From: Branchiostoma floridae
Taxonomy: Eukaryota; Chordata; Leptocardii; Amphioxiformes; Branchiostomatidae
Assembly: GCF_000003815.2 (NCBI RefSeq)
Contig: NC_049983.1
Span: 18,617,231-18,681,230, forward strand
Length of the DNA stretch: 64,000 nucleotides
Reading direction: 5' to 3'
The notes beneath the pieces were generated by a model that did not search any database, was not told where the DNA came from, and saw nothing but the letters and a program-made list of their open reading frames with translations. A program made the position numbers and the translations under genes. Each line of letters opens with the position of its first letter. Position 1 is the first letter of the stretch. Shown piece after piece: positions 1-14,700 of the stretch.

Positions 1-133
1 TAGACCACCTCTTAGAACCTCCAGAGGTAAGGTCTGAACAACTGCTACAACTACAATTATTGTACTGTACTATACTATATATACTACACCACTACCACAC
101 GTAAGCATAGTAAGTCCCAGCGGGGTGCCTCAC

Positions 134-3100
134 CAAGGTTGTTGATCTTACCGGCCAGGCCTCGGCCCCTGCCGGGGAGCGGTCCCAGCGAGCCGGCCGG
201 CCTGAGATTGGGAGGGGGCAGCAGCCCGCCGTAACCCCCCATCCCCATGGGGCCCATGCGGGGCAGCGGCATGCGGGCCCAGTCATTGGTCAGCCCCTCC
301 AGTATGCTCTGTCTCATCCGCTCCACCTTGGCGACCTGGTCCATCTGTAACAATCAGTAAGTATAACATGAGTCTCATCCGCTCCACCTTAGCAACCTGG
401 TCCATCTGTAACACAACATGTATCACATGAGTCTCATCCGCTCCACCTTAGCGACCTGGTCCATCTGTAACACAACATGTATCACATGAGTCTCATCCGC
501 TCCACCTTAGCAACCTGGTCCATCTGTAACACAACATGTATCACATGAGTCTCATCCGCTCCACCTTAGCGACCTGGTCCATCTGTAACACAACATGTAT
601 CACATGAGTCTCATCCGCTCCACCTTAGCAACCTGGTCCATCTGTAACACAACATGTATCACATGAGTCTCATCCGCTCCACCTTAGCAACCTGGTCCAT
701 CTGTAACACAACATGTATCACATGAGTCTCATCCGCTCCACCTTGGCAACCTGGTCCATCTGTAACACAACATGTATCACATGAGTCTCACTCCTAACAA
801 ACAACACCGAACTATGTACCTACCTCTGTAACAAGTAACAAGATCAAGAAGTCACTAGGAGAAGTCACTTATCATGTCAATCCTTCCACGAATGTGGAAC
901 TGTACATGTAAATCTCGATTTGTTAAATTTAACTCAATTCTAGAGACTTAAACGGCCACTATTCTACTACTCAAATTTCGTAATTACAATCATTTGATCA
1001 CTGTGCTAGAGCCAGCTAGAATCCTGTTTTTACTGCTAAGATTGAATGTTGTGAGCTACATTTTCCCCCCTAAACCACTAAAATCATCAAATGCAATATT
1101 AAATAGATCTACAGTGAATATTTATCAAATAAAAAAACTCCCACATCCTCACCTGTCCATCACAAAGTTCCCTGAGTGGCTTGTTGGCGCTGGACTTCAG
1201 CAGTTTGGTGTGGAACAGCTTCCCGTCGAAGAACAGCCACGGGCAGGTCAGCTCCCAGACGATGGGCGCTCCGCACGCCTCGTTGGCAAACATGGCGGTT
1301 TCCACGCCGCGCATGAACAGGGCGGCTATCTGGACACCCCGGGTGGTCACCATGGGAACCTAGGGGCAAAGGTCAGACTGTTACGCATTTGTACCACCAC
1401 ACAAAATACTGATTTCACCACTATAAGAGCAGTCAAATCGTCTTCATGTGATTCAAGTGAAGGTTTAGACGATAAGATAGGAATCCTTCTTGATTTATTT
1501 ATATGAAGATAGCATGAATGAAGGAATGAACAAACGAAGTGTTTTGCACCAGTCCTAGTGTGTCCATATTGTGTGGGCTTGCAAGACCTCAAAAGAAAGT
1601 ACAAATCAAATGATACATATAGCAAGCGGGAAAAGCTAATCTTACTGTGAATGTATCATTCTCTAAATAAATACACAACACAGACCAGAATGTTTGAGTA
1701 CAAAACTTAAAACGATTTGACACATATTTCAGTATCATGACTGCATGTAAGACCTGTCTAACCTGCATGGTCTCCAGGGCCTGAGGGTTGGCCAGTCTGG
1801 GGTCCACACTCTGGGCCAGGAAGGCGTCCAGCTCATGGCGCCGCAACAGGGGACGACCTGGCCACTGTAACATGTACCTGGGGATACAACACACTTAACT
1901 ATTAACAGACAACATAGCAAACTAGTGAATTCTTCCAAATACACCAACACTGAAGTTTGAAATAATGATGCTGATGACTACCCAACTTTACAGTAGCGAG
2001 GAAATAACATTATATCATTGGTCATCAGGATGTGATGCATGACTTTTGGACACTAGAACAAGCTACCAGTGAGCTAGCCCCCAGCTGTAGAGCTTTCACA
2101 ACGATGTGGCCCAAGGGCTATAGCAACGGGCATGGCCCTATACACCAAAAGGCGTGAGAAGAATTTCCATATCAACAGCTTGACCTATGCCTACATGTTA
2201 ATGGATTTAGTATGATTTCAAACAAGAAATCTATCTTTGTTTCTTTTGTTTGACACATCTCTTTTATACTGACCTCATCAATCAAAAGCAGCCAGTAGAT
2301 CAACTTAAGTTTTCATGAATAAAAAAAAGGCTCAAACAAATGAACCCCTGAGGTCCCGGTTCAAAACCGCTGATGTGCCCCAATGTTATGCCCTTGGGAA
2401 AGGGATATAACATGACTTTCCTCACTTCATCAGGTGGAAATGAGTACCTAGCTTCTGTAGGGCTGTTACTCTGATAGGATGTTCAATGGAGGTCCCATGT
2501 TTGTGAGAGCCACACCTCAAGCACATCAAAGAATCTGTGACACTTATCGAAAAGAGTAGGGGTCCTTCCCGGTGTGAGTGGATCATATCTTACAGTCTGG
2601 TCTCTGGGTTGACATCTTGAAAAGGTGATAGTTACCTGTGTTTGGGAGAGCCATATCCAAAAGAGTAGAGGTCCTTCATGGAGTGAGAGGATGGTCACCT
2701 GTTATGTCAATCCTTCCACAAATGAGGTAAATGAAGAAACAAACCAACCTGAGCACACAGCACAGCACCAAGAGGTGGTGGGGGACGTAGAGCGGCTTCA
2801 GCATGGCCGGGGTGTCGGCCAGCATGCAGGACAGGAAGGCACGCAGTCTGCGGTTCTTATCCTCGATCTCCTGTCCGAACCACAGCTGTTTCACCTTGGG
2901 GACCTGGCCGGGAAAAAACGCCCACCAGAACGTTTCATTAATAATTCAGTAAAACTCTTATTCATAATAACACATAATTATACCATAAGGCTTAGAAACT
3001 AATCAATGTCAAGTTTCTGACTATAGTCCTGAAAAACAGTACATGTAGGTAAAGTAGGTACGGGCTGCATTTTTCTTACATTTCCGCTGAAGTGATTCAA

Positions 3101-5716
3101 CAAACAAAGCCCAAGTGCAAAGTCACCATCAAAAACACACCAGCTAGTGCAACACACAGTGGTTAAGGCAAGAAGTGGCTGAATGTTAGAGGCTTACAGA
3201 GTAATAAAATGTTACAATATGATATATCTAGATATAAATGGGAACATTACAATTACAGGGGATTCACTTTGGGAGAAACTTCTTACTTTCCACTTTATCT
3301 TACCAAGATGAATCAAGCCTTCATTAGACATAAGGTAGTTGGGGCTCAGGGGTTGCAATTTAAAGCACAATGCATCAGTATTAACGTTACAAGCAATCAA
3401 CTGTGAAAACCAGCTAGCAGGCTCAGGCCTCAAAATACGGAGCTGACACTGAAATTGCGTGACAATCATTAAACAATTAGTAACATCCCTCAGTATCTAA
3501 GCTTACGTGGTTTTCTTCAAAAAGACTGATCCTGACTGCCTAACATAATTAGCACTTCAACCAATAATGTTTTTTATGGCGATTAGAGGTCCGACCAATG
3601 ACTAAGTGGCTGCAGGTATTTGCATGTGTTATATACATATGTTTTTATTTTGCATTTCTACAGAGGTGGATGGGTCTAAGCCATTGGTCAATTAATTGTC
3701 AAAAGATGACTTTAAAATCAATATATTTGTTGGCACAATCATATCATCAAATGAATGATTTAGATACTCTAAAACTCAAAGTATGCTTAATGGGTCTATT
3801 TACTTTGCGTGTATTTCAAGGCCTGCGCAACAGTGTGGGGGGGAAAGCATCCTTAGCCATAATAATGATATAATAAAAAAAAGGAAGAAAAGCACCCCAG
3901 CACACGTATGAAACTGAAAATGTTTACATCAGTTCGGAAGACGTAGGGTCCTCGGCTGACCTTCCAGTCCAAAGGCAGAGCTTCCACCAGCTCTGGCTTC
4001 TGTATGGAGCGGCCCTTCTGTACACACCACTCTTTCACAATCACCTGTCGTCTGGGAGCTGTGCACAGATGGGAAACAGTTAATCCAGAGTCAAAAACAG
4101 AACAGATGGTGGAAAATGCAGTTCACACAGCTTTGATAGGGGTGGAAAAACTGATCCACCAATGGAAGGAAAAGCCTTTTCTGCATATGGTTGTGTGAAG
4201 TGTTGCCAATTTTCCAGATTTTCCATAAACAAGGACGTTTGCATGCAAGTCCTCATGTATCTATGGGTACATATTGCAATACTGCAGCTTTCTGCTGGGG
4301 AGCACAACGACATGAAGAAACGGTCAACCACATTTTCCAACACTTACATACTCTTTCTAGGTCAGTTCAAATTCTTCATAGTAACATGCTAGCAAGCTTG
4401 AACTAGACAACCTTTTCCTGGTCATTCAAGAAAAAGCATAGCTCCACACTTATCTGTGTGTGTGCTCAAACTTACTATATTCTACAGTGCAGTGAAACAG
4501 GTATGATTGATACAAGTAGACAAGAAAAGTAACCGCAACAAAGTTATCAAAATCATTCTTTCATCCACAATGATACTTAAACATTCATTCAAACAAGCCA
4601 AACACAAAACTGGCTGTTGCAAATCTTTGCAAAGTTGACTCAAACTTTTCTGAATTTATTTCTTTTAACACTTTTTTGTCAGAATGATTTGTTAAAAAAT
4701 AAATGCAATTTGTTAGTGATGAACTTTTGTTTGAAAAACTTGATGTCATGTTGCTGAACGAAGAAAAACGGAATGAAACAACAAGACATCCATGCCAGTC
4801 TGTTTTACCCTGCTCCTTTCCCTTCTTTTTCTTGCCTTGGTGTGCCACGTTGAAGAGGATGCCGTAGGTCAGCTGGCGGGCAGGGCGCCACAGCTCCGCC
4901 GCGGACGGAAGGTCCTTCATGGCGTCATCCTCCAGGGTCAGGTCAATCTTGATCTCTCCCTGTCGGAAGCAAGGGGACTGTAAGGGCGACTCTAAGGTAG
5001 CAAGTAGACTATAAATAGATTTTACAATACTAAAATATTTTACAGACCTCGTACGGTGATATTACTGACAGTGTGCATCCTCCATAGTGATCAATCTTTT
5101 CAAGCACTGATGTATGACATACAATTATTAATCGTGTGCATATCATCAAATAGATTTTATTTTTAAAACCTACTCAAAAACTCTCTTAAGAGCATGAATC
5201 TGAAGTTCTATAGATAACAAAAGTTTTTTCAGTTTTCCTGACACTTAAATATCAACTGATGACAAGAGCCCAATATTATTATTTTTTTCATCTTAAGCAA
5301 ATATCTAGGTGCATCTGGGCATCCAGAATCAAAAAATTAAGTGCACTGCTCCTAGACAATTTTGTGTGCACAAAGGTACACAATCATGCTGCCAGTATGT
5401 CCAGCCCCTCCCTCTGAATTTCACATTCAAGCTCTGAAGAGAGACTATGGTTTTGAGGTGTTCGACATTTTTTCACAGCCCCTCCCACCTGTGTGATGAT
5501 TTGATAGATCCAGGGGTTCATCAGCCCCAGCTTGTGTCTGTACTGTGCTGTCCGCAGCACGCTGGGCGAGATGGTGGGCAGTTTGGGGATGGTGACGTCC
5601 AGGTACTGGCGCACGGGCGTGGACATGAGCGAGGGGATGCCCGCGGTCGGGTCCTTGGCCTCGGGCGTCTGGTTGGCACTGGAGCTGGTGGTGCTGGTGG
5701 TGTCAGAGGTCGACGC
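134..5716 (-). CDS. FAM120A: FAM120 exons 11-17: conserved C-terminal region up to RG-rich segment
   Basis: Exons: E11 5716-5489, E12 4959-4809, E13 4058-3961, E14 2903-2749, E15 1877-1763, E16 1359-1153, E17 344-134; about residues 519-906. Recognisable conserved blocks: PVRQYLDVTIPKLPTISPSV (E11), LWRPARQLTYGILFNVA (E12), IVKEWCVQKGRSIQKPELVE (E13), EDKNRRLRAFLSCM and LLVLCCVLR (E14), YMLQWPG and LRRHELDAFLAQ (E15), CPWLFFDGKLFHTKLLKSS (E16), VAKVERMRQSILEGL then GRGRGLAG (E17). E17 ends at a GTGAGG donor, so at least one more exon follows beyond the left edge. The E13 donor (AAG/GTCAGC) was chosen because it aligns DWK-VPKVKQLWFG to human WTCPNLKRLWLG without a gap. Confidence 0.92.
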
Positions 5717-8700
5717 CTGCAAGACAACAAAACACGGCGTGAACAAACAGATGTACTGTAGGGATTGATCAAAATCGCTGCCAATTGTACAGTTCAATTT
5801 TCCTCTTTAGACTTGATACATCATGACATGCTTCTTCATATGGAGATTACACAGTTTTATGAAACAAACTCCGCTTTTACCTAATTTTTTTATGTTGGAG
5901 CAAAGATTCTGTTTTGGCAACATATATACTCCTACACAAAGTTGCAAAGCCAAGCCATGAAGTATACTGGTGATATACCATTTACATTTACTTCTAATTA
6001 TGATGTCAAAAAATCAAACTTGGAATGCAGACTCCAGTTTTTCTGTTTCTATGCTATGAACATGCTATGGTCAGCATGAATTGCACAATTTCCAAACACA
6101 AGTTCTGTCATTTAAGGTAGAAAAGAAATGGTGGGTTAGAGTTGGTACAAACTTGGTGAAGTTTCACAAACTCATCATCTTTCCGATGTCCAATTGTTAC
6201 TACTACATGAAGTTACACATTGTATCCCCTTTCTACTATAGGTCTTGACCAATAAACGACCAAGGATTTGACATGTCAGTAAATGATTTCATAGATGTGG
6301 AACAATTTTACATTTTTACATTTTGTGCATTTTGTTGTAAGGTCTAACTCATACTCCTTACATTTTGCATTATATTCCAATTATGAAATCAAGTGTACCA
6401 CAAACATTTTGTACAGTCCCTAAGTGATAGTAGAAAGGGGGCTTATTGATAAGTAACTAATTCTGAATGAACAAGAGGGAAAAGTGCATGAGAAGATTAC
6501 TACAAGGTCTGATGGACAGTCATTCCTAGTCGAGTATGGCAAGTCTACTACTACAACTACCTTCATCAACAGTATTGCACACAGGATTGATCCGAACACC
6601 ATGCATGGAGTGACAAACATAAACAATCAAAACACAAGAAATGGCAAACACAACAGCCTCCATATCACCAGCCATTGAAAAAAAAAAGTGGAACTTCAAG
6701 CCTACCCACTTGGAGCAGCATTTCACAGGGCCAGCATAACCATCTCACATATCATTTCTGATGTGCTGTGATTTGACCATATTGCCTTGCAGACTGAATG
6801 AACAGTTGAACACTAAATAAAAGCAATGCACAGCAAGCACCACTATGAGCTGCCACAGCAAGGTCTCACAGCAATCCCAGCAAATTTACCTTCTGATAAT
6901 GATATAGAAACCAACTGTTTAGTTGTTTGGCACCTAGTTCCAGTGGTGGCAGTGAAAGTTCCTTGGATATTGTAGCTTGGCAAGTACAGCCCTGGCCTGA
7001 CATATAAGGTTCCAAATGTGCATACATTGTAGGTGATAGGTCAATGGTGAAGGCCCCTGAGACATTAACAAAACAATGTCTGGATATATATCGCTAAAAG
7101 GCATGGTCTAGAAATAGAACTGTTCACAAGTTAGGGGCCTTCACCTTTGACCTACTACCCACAATGCATCTTGCTGCACATGTGCAGTTGGACCCATGAA
7201 TAGGCTTACTCCACAGAGGTGAGGGGGAGGGGGAGGGGGGTAGCTGAGGGGGTGTCTAACCTGGGAGGCGGGACTGGCCATCCGTGTGACCTGTGGGGGC
7301 CCTCCCTTACTATCGTCAGCGGGGTCCCCTCCCCGCCTCAGGGCCTCCTCGCGTTCACGTTCCTCTTCTTCCCGCGTGATCTTCTCCCAGGCTACTTTGG
7401 GGCTGAAGCGCTCGCTGGGGCTCATGTCGCCAGCAGCCTGCCACAAGACACGAGCAGAGGGGATAAGGCTGGAGCATGCACCACACAGGGCTTGTACACC
7501 ATTGTATAGGGAGGATCTCTTTTTAGATAAACTATAGTCTCGAATGCGTCAATGTAGGTTAGACATCCAGGTAATAAGATAGTTACTCAAAAGTATTTAC
7601 TCAAGCAACTGGATATGGTTTCAGAAACAGTCAGACATTTCAACTTCTATCCAGTAGTTTTTGTCACTGGCACTGACTGACCGTGTCCGAAACCATATCC
7701 AGCTGCAGTTGCTTGAGTAACCACTTTTTGGTATAGTCTCGAATCTTACTTCCTTGTGTCACATGAAAATTTGCCCAATAAACTTATAGAAAATAGAAGC
7801 AAGTCATAACACTTTTTCATTTTTTTTTGTAACTGTCATTTGTTTACAAGAGATCGATAACAAAGGTCTGGCAGAATTTACAAGTTTAAGTATTTACGAA
7901 AATCCCAAGGTGTACAAACCCTGACCATATAGCACAAAGCATCTCATCTTAAGCAATCTGTTGCAGTTGAATGAGTCAACATTCTTCTAAAATCATACCT
8001 GAATACAAGCTGAGACTGTGAAGCAATTTCAGCAAACACTTGGCCATTTTACTAAGTAAACAGACCATGATCTAGACTAACTTCTCTTGAGAATAAAACA
8101 AAGTTCAAACTGCTATAAAGTGACTGTAACCTGGATCTTGGATCAGGCCCAGCTTGGGATAGTAGCAATGTCACACTCATGCAAAATGCAGACTGCTTTA
8201 TCTTCACAAAGCAATCACCTACTCAGTAAAAGTCATGACACAATGCCAGACAGTGCCTACTTTCTAATGGCAACCTTCAGCCATTAAGAATAGCAATGGT
8301 ACTCATCAAGATGTGGCAGTGATGCTAGCATCACATGTGTATATAAACAAACTTGAAAGTGATTACAAATATAGATACAGTTGTTTCATCTTATTTAGGG
8401 ACTGGGACCATATGTCAAGTACAGGAATCTCCTTCACTTCCATGCAATATACACACAATACAAGCTTGTACCTTGGTTTCCTCAGAAGCTGTGGCGATGT
8501 TGGTCAGCTCCTGACTACTGTCCAGGGTAGACGTCTCACTGGAGCTGTCCTCAATCGTCTCTAACGTCATGTTCTGCATCTGGAAACAAACACCAAGGTG
8601 GTCTTATGGCTAGACTTAAAATCTACATGTTCTGGGTTTAAATCTCTAGCAGGCCCAATATAATGCCCTTAGGAAAGGCGATTTTTCATCTATTTCCTGA

Positions 8701-11700
8701 CTTGAGTCCTGGAGAACCTAGCTTTAGTCAGGAAACCCTCACGTACTGAACGTACAGCCACATCCACCATACTTGTTGAACATTAGGGATCCTTCCAGGT
8801 GTGAGTGAATCAAATGTAACAGTCCATTATTACACATTACTGTACAAAACTGTTGTCTTAAGGGGGATATGGTGGTTATGCTCCAGTGGTTGGGCAACTG
8901 ACAAGAAAGAGGCAATCATAAAGTTAACGTCCATGCCATACCTTCCTGTCCAGGTCGTCCTCTAGCTGAGCCTCTATCTCAGACTTGAGAGCGTTCTGCA
9001 GGTCCTCGTTCACCGTGTCCAGCTCTTTGCTGACCACGATCTGCGGGTTGCCCTCCTGTGCACTCTCCTGAGGAAGGAGGAAATCAACATGAAAAGGGAC
9101 AGGTCAGGGATTTTTGCCAAATGGAGGAGTATTTTTGTTTAGCAGTGTTATTTTGTGTTAAGAATTTGACAATAGGATCCAACATCTTTGTCACATCTTC
9201 TCTTTTTCCGATCAAAATTGCAGCATATGTTAAAGAAAATTTATATTCTTGATCAATATGCTGTGCAGGAATGTGATCATTGAATTCAACACCCTCTGGG
9301 CACGAATTAGTTAATTCATCCTTAGTTCTAGAAGTCCTACTTGTAGCATGCACATGAAGAAGTATTAGCCAGTTAAACCTTCTCCCTGCTGCTCAACCCC
9401 TTAACTAATACATATATCTGGTACCAAGTGGCTACCTTAGCAGCCTGTGGGTTACAAGTTAGTGTTTTTCAACCCGACGCAAGACTGTGACATGAAAGTT
9501 AGTGTTCTTTCAGCCCTACAGACAATGACATGAAAAGTGCTTAAGTTTTTTTTTCAAACCTACATACGACTATGACATGAAACGTGCAAAAAGTTAGCAT
9601 TTTCTTCAAACCTACGTAAGACTATGACATAAACGTGTTATGTGTTCTGTGCGGTTAGAGGTAAGTGAGCCGTAGCCTTACCATGACTTCGCTCACCACA
9701 ATCTCAGGCATGGTGGCCTCTTTTACACCGGCACACTCCTGCATGGTGCATGGGAGTGGACAGTGTAGGGGAGACTCACTTGGGTTACAACTAATAAGTG
9801 CTTCAACTAAACATCTGCACTCGACATGATTCATTGACAAGATTAGTACTTATAACAACACGGATCTACAAACAAACAACCAGATTTGTGAGAAGTACGA
9901 GTTCCCAATTTGCAAAAAAATAAAACTACAAAAAAGTAAACAGGTTAGTTTTTAGAGTTAGACCTAAACAATGGGGGCTAGTTTGCCACTTGAGGTTGGT
10001 GGGGAGTTTGGATGATGGTTAGAGGTCTAGCTATGGGATTTAAAATGAGGATTAAGACATAGGGATGGAGGTTAAAGTTAACGGTTGAGAGGCAAGACAA
10101 CAATGGGCCCAAACTGTGAGAGGCCTATAGTTCAATGATGATGTAAGGATGTGATGATGGTTGAGGATGAAAACTTGAGGATGTACTAACCTGTGGTTGC
10201 TGCTGGGGGGGATCATCAGTGCCTGTGTCTGGCTCCTGATTGGTCGAGGGCTGCGGGTCCACAGCTGTGGAGAAGCAACCAGTAATATGTAAGGTCAACA
10301 TTCTACATTAGATTTACTACAATTGTAAGTATCACAAAAAGGTCAGAAGGTCATCATATTTTTACAATCTATTTCATTATACTGTGACCGCGTAGCGCAG
10401 TGGGACCGTGTTCGCCCCGTGACCGAGAGGTTGCGGGTTCGAATCCGCCTGCCGTGTTACCGATCTTGTGCCCTTGGGAAAGGCACTTTACACGGCTTTC
10501 CTCACTATACTCAGGTGAAAATGAGTACCTAGCTTCGGCTCACGGTGATTTACATCATTCACCCGGACGGGAGACCTGGCGCATATGAAAGGGTATGTCA
10601 CCCCGTAAGGGGCGGTATAACCCCGTCGTGTGTAAACATGTGCGAACATGTGCGATCACGTCGACCGATGATGTATGTTCGTCTGTATCTCTGTGGATCT
10701 GCCGCTACCAGCCCAAAGCTGCCTAGGCAGATCCGTGTAATGAGTTGTATCATTGGCAAATAAATAAATAAATAAAAAATAAAATTATCTGGGTACCTTG
10801 TAGTATGGGCCAGTTCCCATCCTTTGTCCCAGCCCTGTAGTACATCACTGACTCCTTAAACTTCTTCATCTTGTCCTCTTTGCGGGTGTCCGAGTGTTGG
10901 AACACATCCTGCGCGACCTTGTCAAGGTCGTCCACGGACGGAAGGTTCTTCACGTAATCTGCAACAGCCTTGATGACCACATCGCATGGCGGCAGCACCA
11001 GTTGGTGGGCCCGCACCTGGGCATGGCAGAACAACAGTATTTAAGTTTACCTCTACAGAATAGAAGTTGGTTAGTCCTTTCCGTACCAAATGGTAAATAG
11101 GACAGCGCCCATCTCCTACACTAGGGTTTAGTCCACAAGTAGTACCATGTGTTCAACTTCAATACAGCTTTTTGGTTTACCAGTCAAGTGTTCTAGCCAG
11201 CCTGAATTTTTTTCTGTCCCCTGGATTTTGAATGGAAACCCTGTTGCAGCCATCCTAAGGGGGTCCGGGAGTATGCTATCTAGGAAAATTTTGAAATCTA
11301 GACCCTCTGAAGTGCTCTTTCCTTTATTTTGAGGCTGGGGCAAACTATGCTGGTAGACTCAGCTTGGTTCAATAAGAATCTTATATTCGTCGACGTAGGC
11401 TAGACATCCAGGTAATAAGATATGCCAAAAATAGTTACTCAAGCAACTGGATATGGTTTTGAAACGTTTCAAAACCATATCCAGTTGCTTGAGTAACTAT
11501 TTTTGGCAGAATCTTATATTATTCTATAAATTTACATCCCGTCACAGGGGACGGTATGGGCAAAACTTTTGTCCATCCTCAGTCTTTTTGGTGACACCTA
11601 AGGGACAGAGATATTTTCCGGTTGCCATGGTTACCTTGAGCCCAGCCAGTGGATGGGTGGGTCCCAGCAGTGCCCAGTGGAATGAAGCCAGGTCCTCATC

Positions 11701-14700
11701 CGGCAAGATGTGGTTCCCTGGGAAACAACAGGAGGAAATAACTTTTACTATCAAGTACCAAATGGCATTATAAATTGAGACTTCCTCTGGAAGTAAAGAA
11801 CAATGGGCCAACTAAAAATTCTTTTCTCTCTACATACTTACAGAGAGTTAAAAGTGGAAATTAATTTTTGTTTACCTAGTGTTCTTTGTTTTAAGTCAAG
11901 CCCAATGTCAATCCAGTTACAAGACTGGCATAACAAAAATTTCATACTATTCCAAGCACTATTGGGGCCTACCATTTTGATACTCAGCACGACAAGAACC
12001 ATATATATTACACCTTTCCCTATAATTACATAAAGTTCTGGTGTAAGGTGCTTTGATTTTAGATACAAAATGATTTAACAGAAATAAATAAGACAACACA
12101 AATGCAAAAAAATAAATGGAAAACAATTTTTGTTAATGAAATTTTGCAGCTCATTGCTTTACGTCTCTAATCTGATTACAATAAATCCTGCACCATCAGT
12201 AGACAACAATTTTGCCTCCGACTCAGCTGCTGAAATGAAATGCGGCCCAACCACCTGGTCACAACACACACTGCATTATTTATACAATCTCAACACCACA
12301 GTATTCATCTGGGCACCTCCAGCTTAACGTGTAATACCGCACTAGGCCCTTTACGAGCGGGGTTATCACGAAAGCACCGCTGCACTTCACCTCCAAAAGA
12401 CCTCTACATCCCTCCCCACATCCATGAGTAACGTACGTCAACATTTCTATTTCCAAACAATCACGAGTGGTTCCACACAGGGAACGGCCTGGCATTCCTT
12501 GTACCAGCCATGGTAACCATGGTTTGACAATAGCTTTAGTCAGATCACTTTCAGATGGAGGCTTTCCCTGTCTGTCGAACAGTCGTGAAACTGGAAATCT
12601 TGAAACGTTTGCGGTGGTTTTGTTTTCATGGATTTTGCAGTGACTTCTCCACCGTGAATTTACAAAATCGCAAATAAGTGTTTTCAACGTATTGACACTA
12701 TTTCACAGAATTATTTCAACTGAAAACTTAAACCATTGTGAGAGCAAATTAATTCATCAATTCTGTTCATGAAAAGAACATATCCAAAGAGGCAATGTCT
12801 ATTCCCAAAATGGACAGAAAAATATCTGTGGAAAATATCTCCACTTTTTTCTACTCTCAAAACACCTTACTGCCTACCAATCAAGCCTATGTATGCTAAG
12901 TCTCAGCCATTGGTAACCAATGGTAACAGACAAATGTTGTTATCAAGTTTAGATTTAAATATTCCAGGAGGCAAAGCATGCCACAAAATATACAGTGAGC
13001 AACCCTTTGTGTTTAGGGCAAGTTGTCTCTAGAATACAATAAACAACATTCTTTGGTAGAGACCTGTTGAGCCACACTGCCTTGTGTAATAATCTATATA
13101 CTTACAACAAGCTTTTCATAGGCCAGACTTGCCGCCGGAGGGTTTGTTATGTTTAAAGACATTAATGGCCTCCAGTAGATTGTCTTGTATTGTCAAAGAC
13201 TTACAGACCACTTTCTATAAGTATAATACATTTTGCCAGGATACCATCACAGAAGCGTCTAGCACTAGTAAGAGATAAAGGTTAATTTGGTTGAGGCAAG
13301 AAGAAAATACTTAAAAAGTTACAAACATTTTCCTATATATATAGTATAACCGCCTACAAGCACTTCTGATCAGTTCTTTAACACATTAATTTTATCTCTA
13401 ATTAATGCCATAATTGAATAATCAACATGGAATCTCTATGGCGCAATATATAAAAAGTGCTTATCTCAAAATTCAGCTTGTTGTGTTGTTACCAAAGAAA
13501 TGTATTACCATTATGTATAATATTATGTAAAATGTCAAGAAACAGAAAAGAATGTCTACATAGGGGGAGGGGGGCAGACCCATGATACAGAGTGTAGAAC
13601 ACTCCAAAATACAGCATTATTCTCACATTCAGTTAGAAAAATATGATTTACACTACGTTAACATTTCTGGATGAAAAGAAAGCAAATATACAAGAGTCCA
13701 TGTTTTAATCAGAGGTCTGAATCTTAGTCTTTAAGTTTTGAGTCTGAATCGGTCAGCCCCTTGGTGAAACATATATAACAGACATACATGTTCATGCATA
13801 TCTTAATACAACTATGGACGTCTCTAGTGGTACAAAATTCTCACTAATAACTTTTGTATGAAAGCAATTCAAGACAATCACATGTTTGGAATACTCAGAT
13901 TTCAAAACAGATTCCACTATTTATCAAGTTACATGTACATGCACAAGAGATGTTAGACTTAGAGAGGAATAGGATTACTGATTGTTATGTCTGTTCTGGA
14001 CATGTGTAGTTCTTTTTCAACAACAAAAAAAGAAAAAGAAAAATGCCTAGATGAGAGAGGGCTTGGTTACCAGCAATCGGTTATCCTCTACACAGAGATC
14101 GATGAAAAACTATTGAACAGCAAAATTACATTAGTGTGATCTTTGGTCTTAAATTATCACTGGAATAAGAAGCACAATGTACAAAGATTATATAAAGGAC
14201 AACAAAACATAAAAACAAGATCTAATCTTTGTCTGTGACATTTAATGAGCAATCTGTTAAATTTTGGTCACTTCACCATCGCAGTCTTTATTGGAAATGG
14301 TGTGTTAAAAACTGGTTATGCTATGATCTGTCAAGAAAAAAGTACCTCCTTGTTTAATCAAAGCCCAACTGTATCCACTCTGCATCATCACTGATTCTGT
14401 ACACGACACTGATCGAATCTGTATGCTAATTCTGTGTATTAGCAATCCTCATCATGAGCAAAACAAACTCAGTGCCTATTGGGATGAACTAATTATGCCA
14501 GCACGGAACATGTAAAACGTACCATTTTCAATGTGCGCTCAACCAAACGACTCACTTGTACCAAAACAACACACAGCTCCGCGCAAGCTAAAAATCCCAT
14601 CTCAAATACTAACATTTATAGAATTGTTTGGAAACTACCTTTATATGATTTAAATACTACTGATTGAATTAGACTATCTATGTTAGTGCAGGTAATGAAG

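Noticed and set aside
311-790. CRISPR-like array of regularly spaced repeats
   Set aside because: The 59-nt units are contiguous with no unique spacers and contain a splice acceptor and exon sequence; this is a eukaryotic minisatellite.
994-1506. 170-codon plus-strand open frame
   Set aside because: It is the antisense shadow of FAM120 exon 16, which is supported by conserved protein on the minus strand.
10386-10460. A tRNA gene suggested by A and B boxes
   Set aside because: The sequence runs on into a SINE body and an (AAAT)n tail, and a cloverleaf acceptor stem is not closed; it is a tRNA-derived SINE head.
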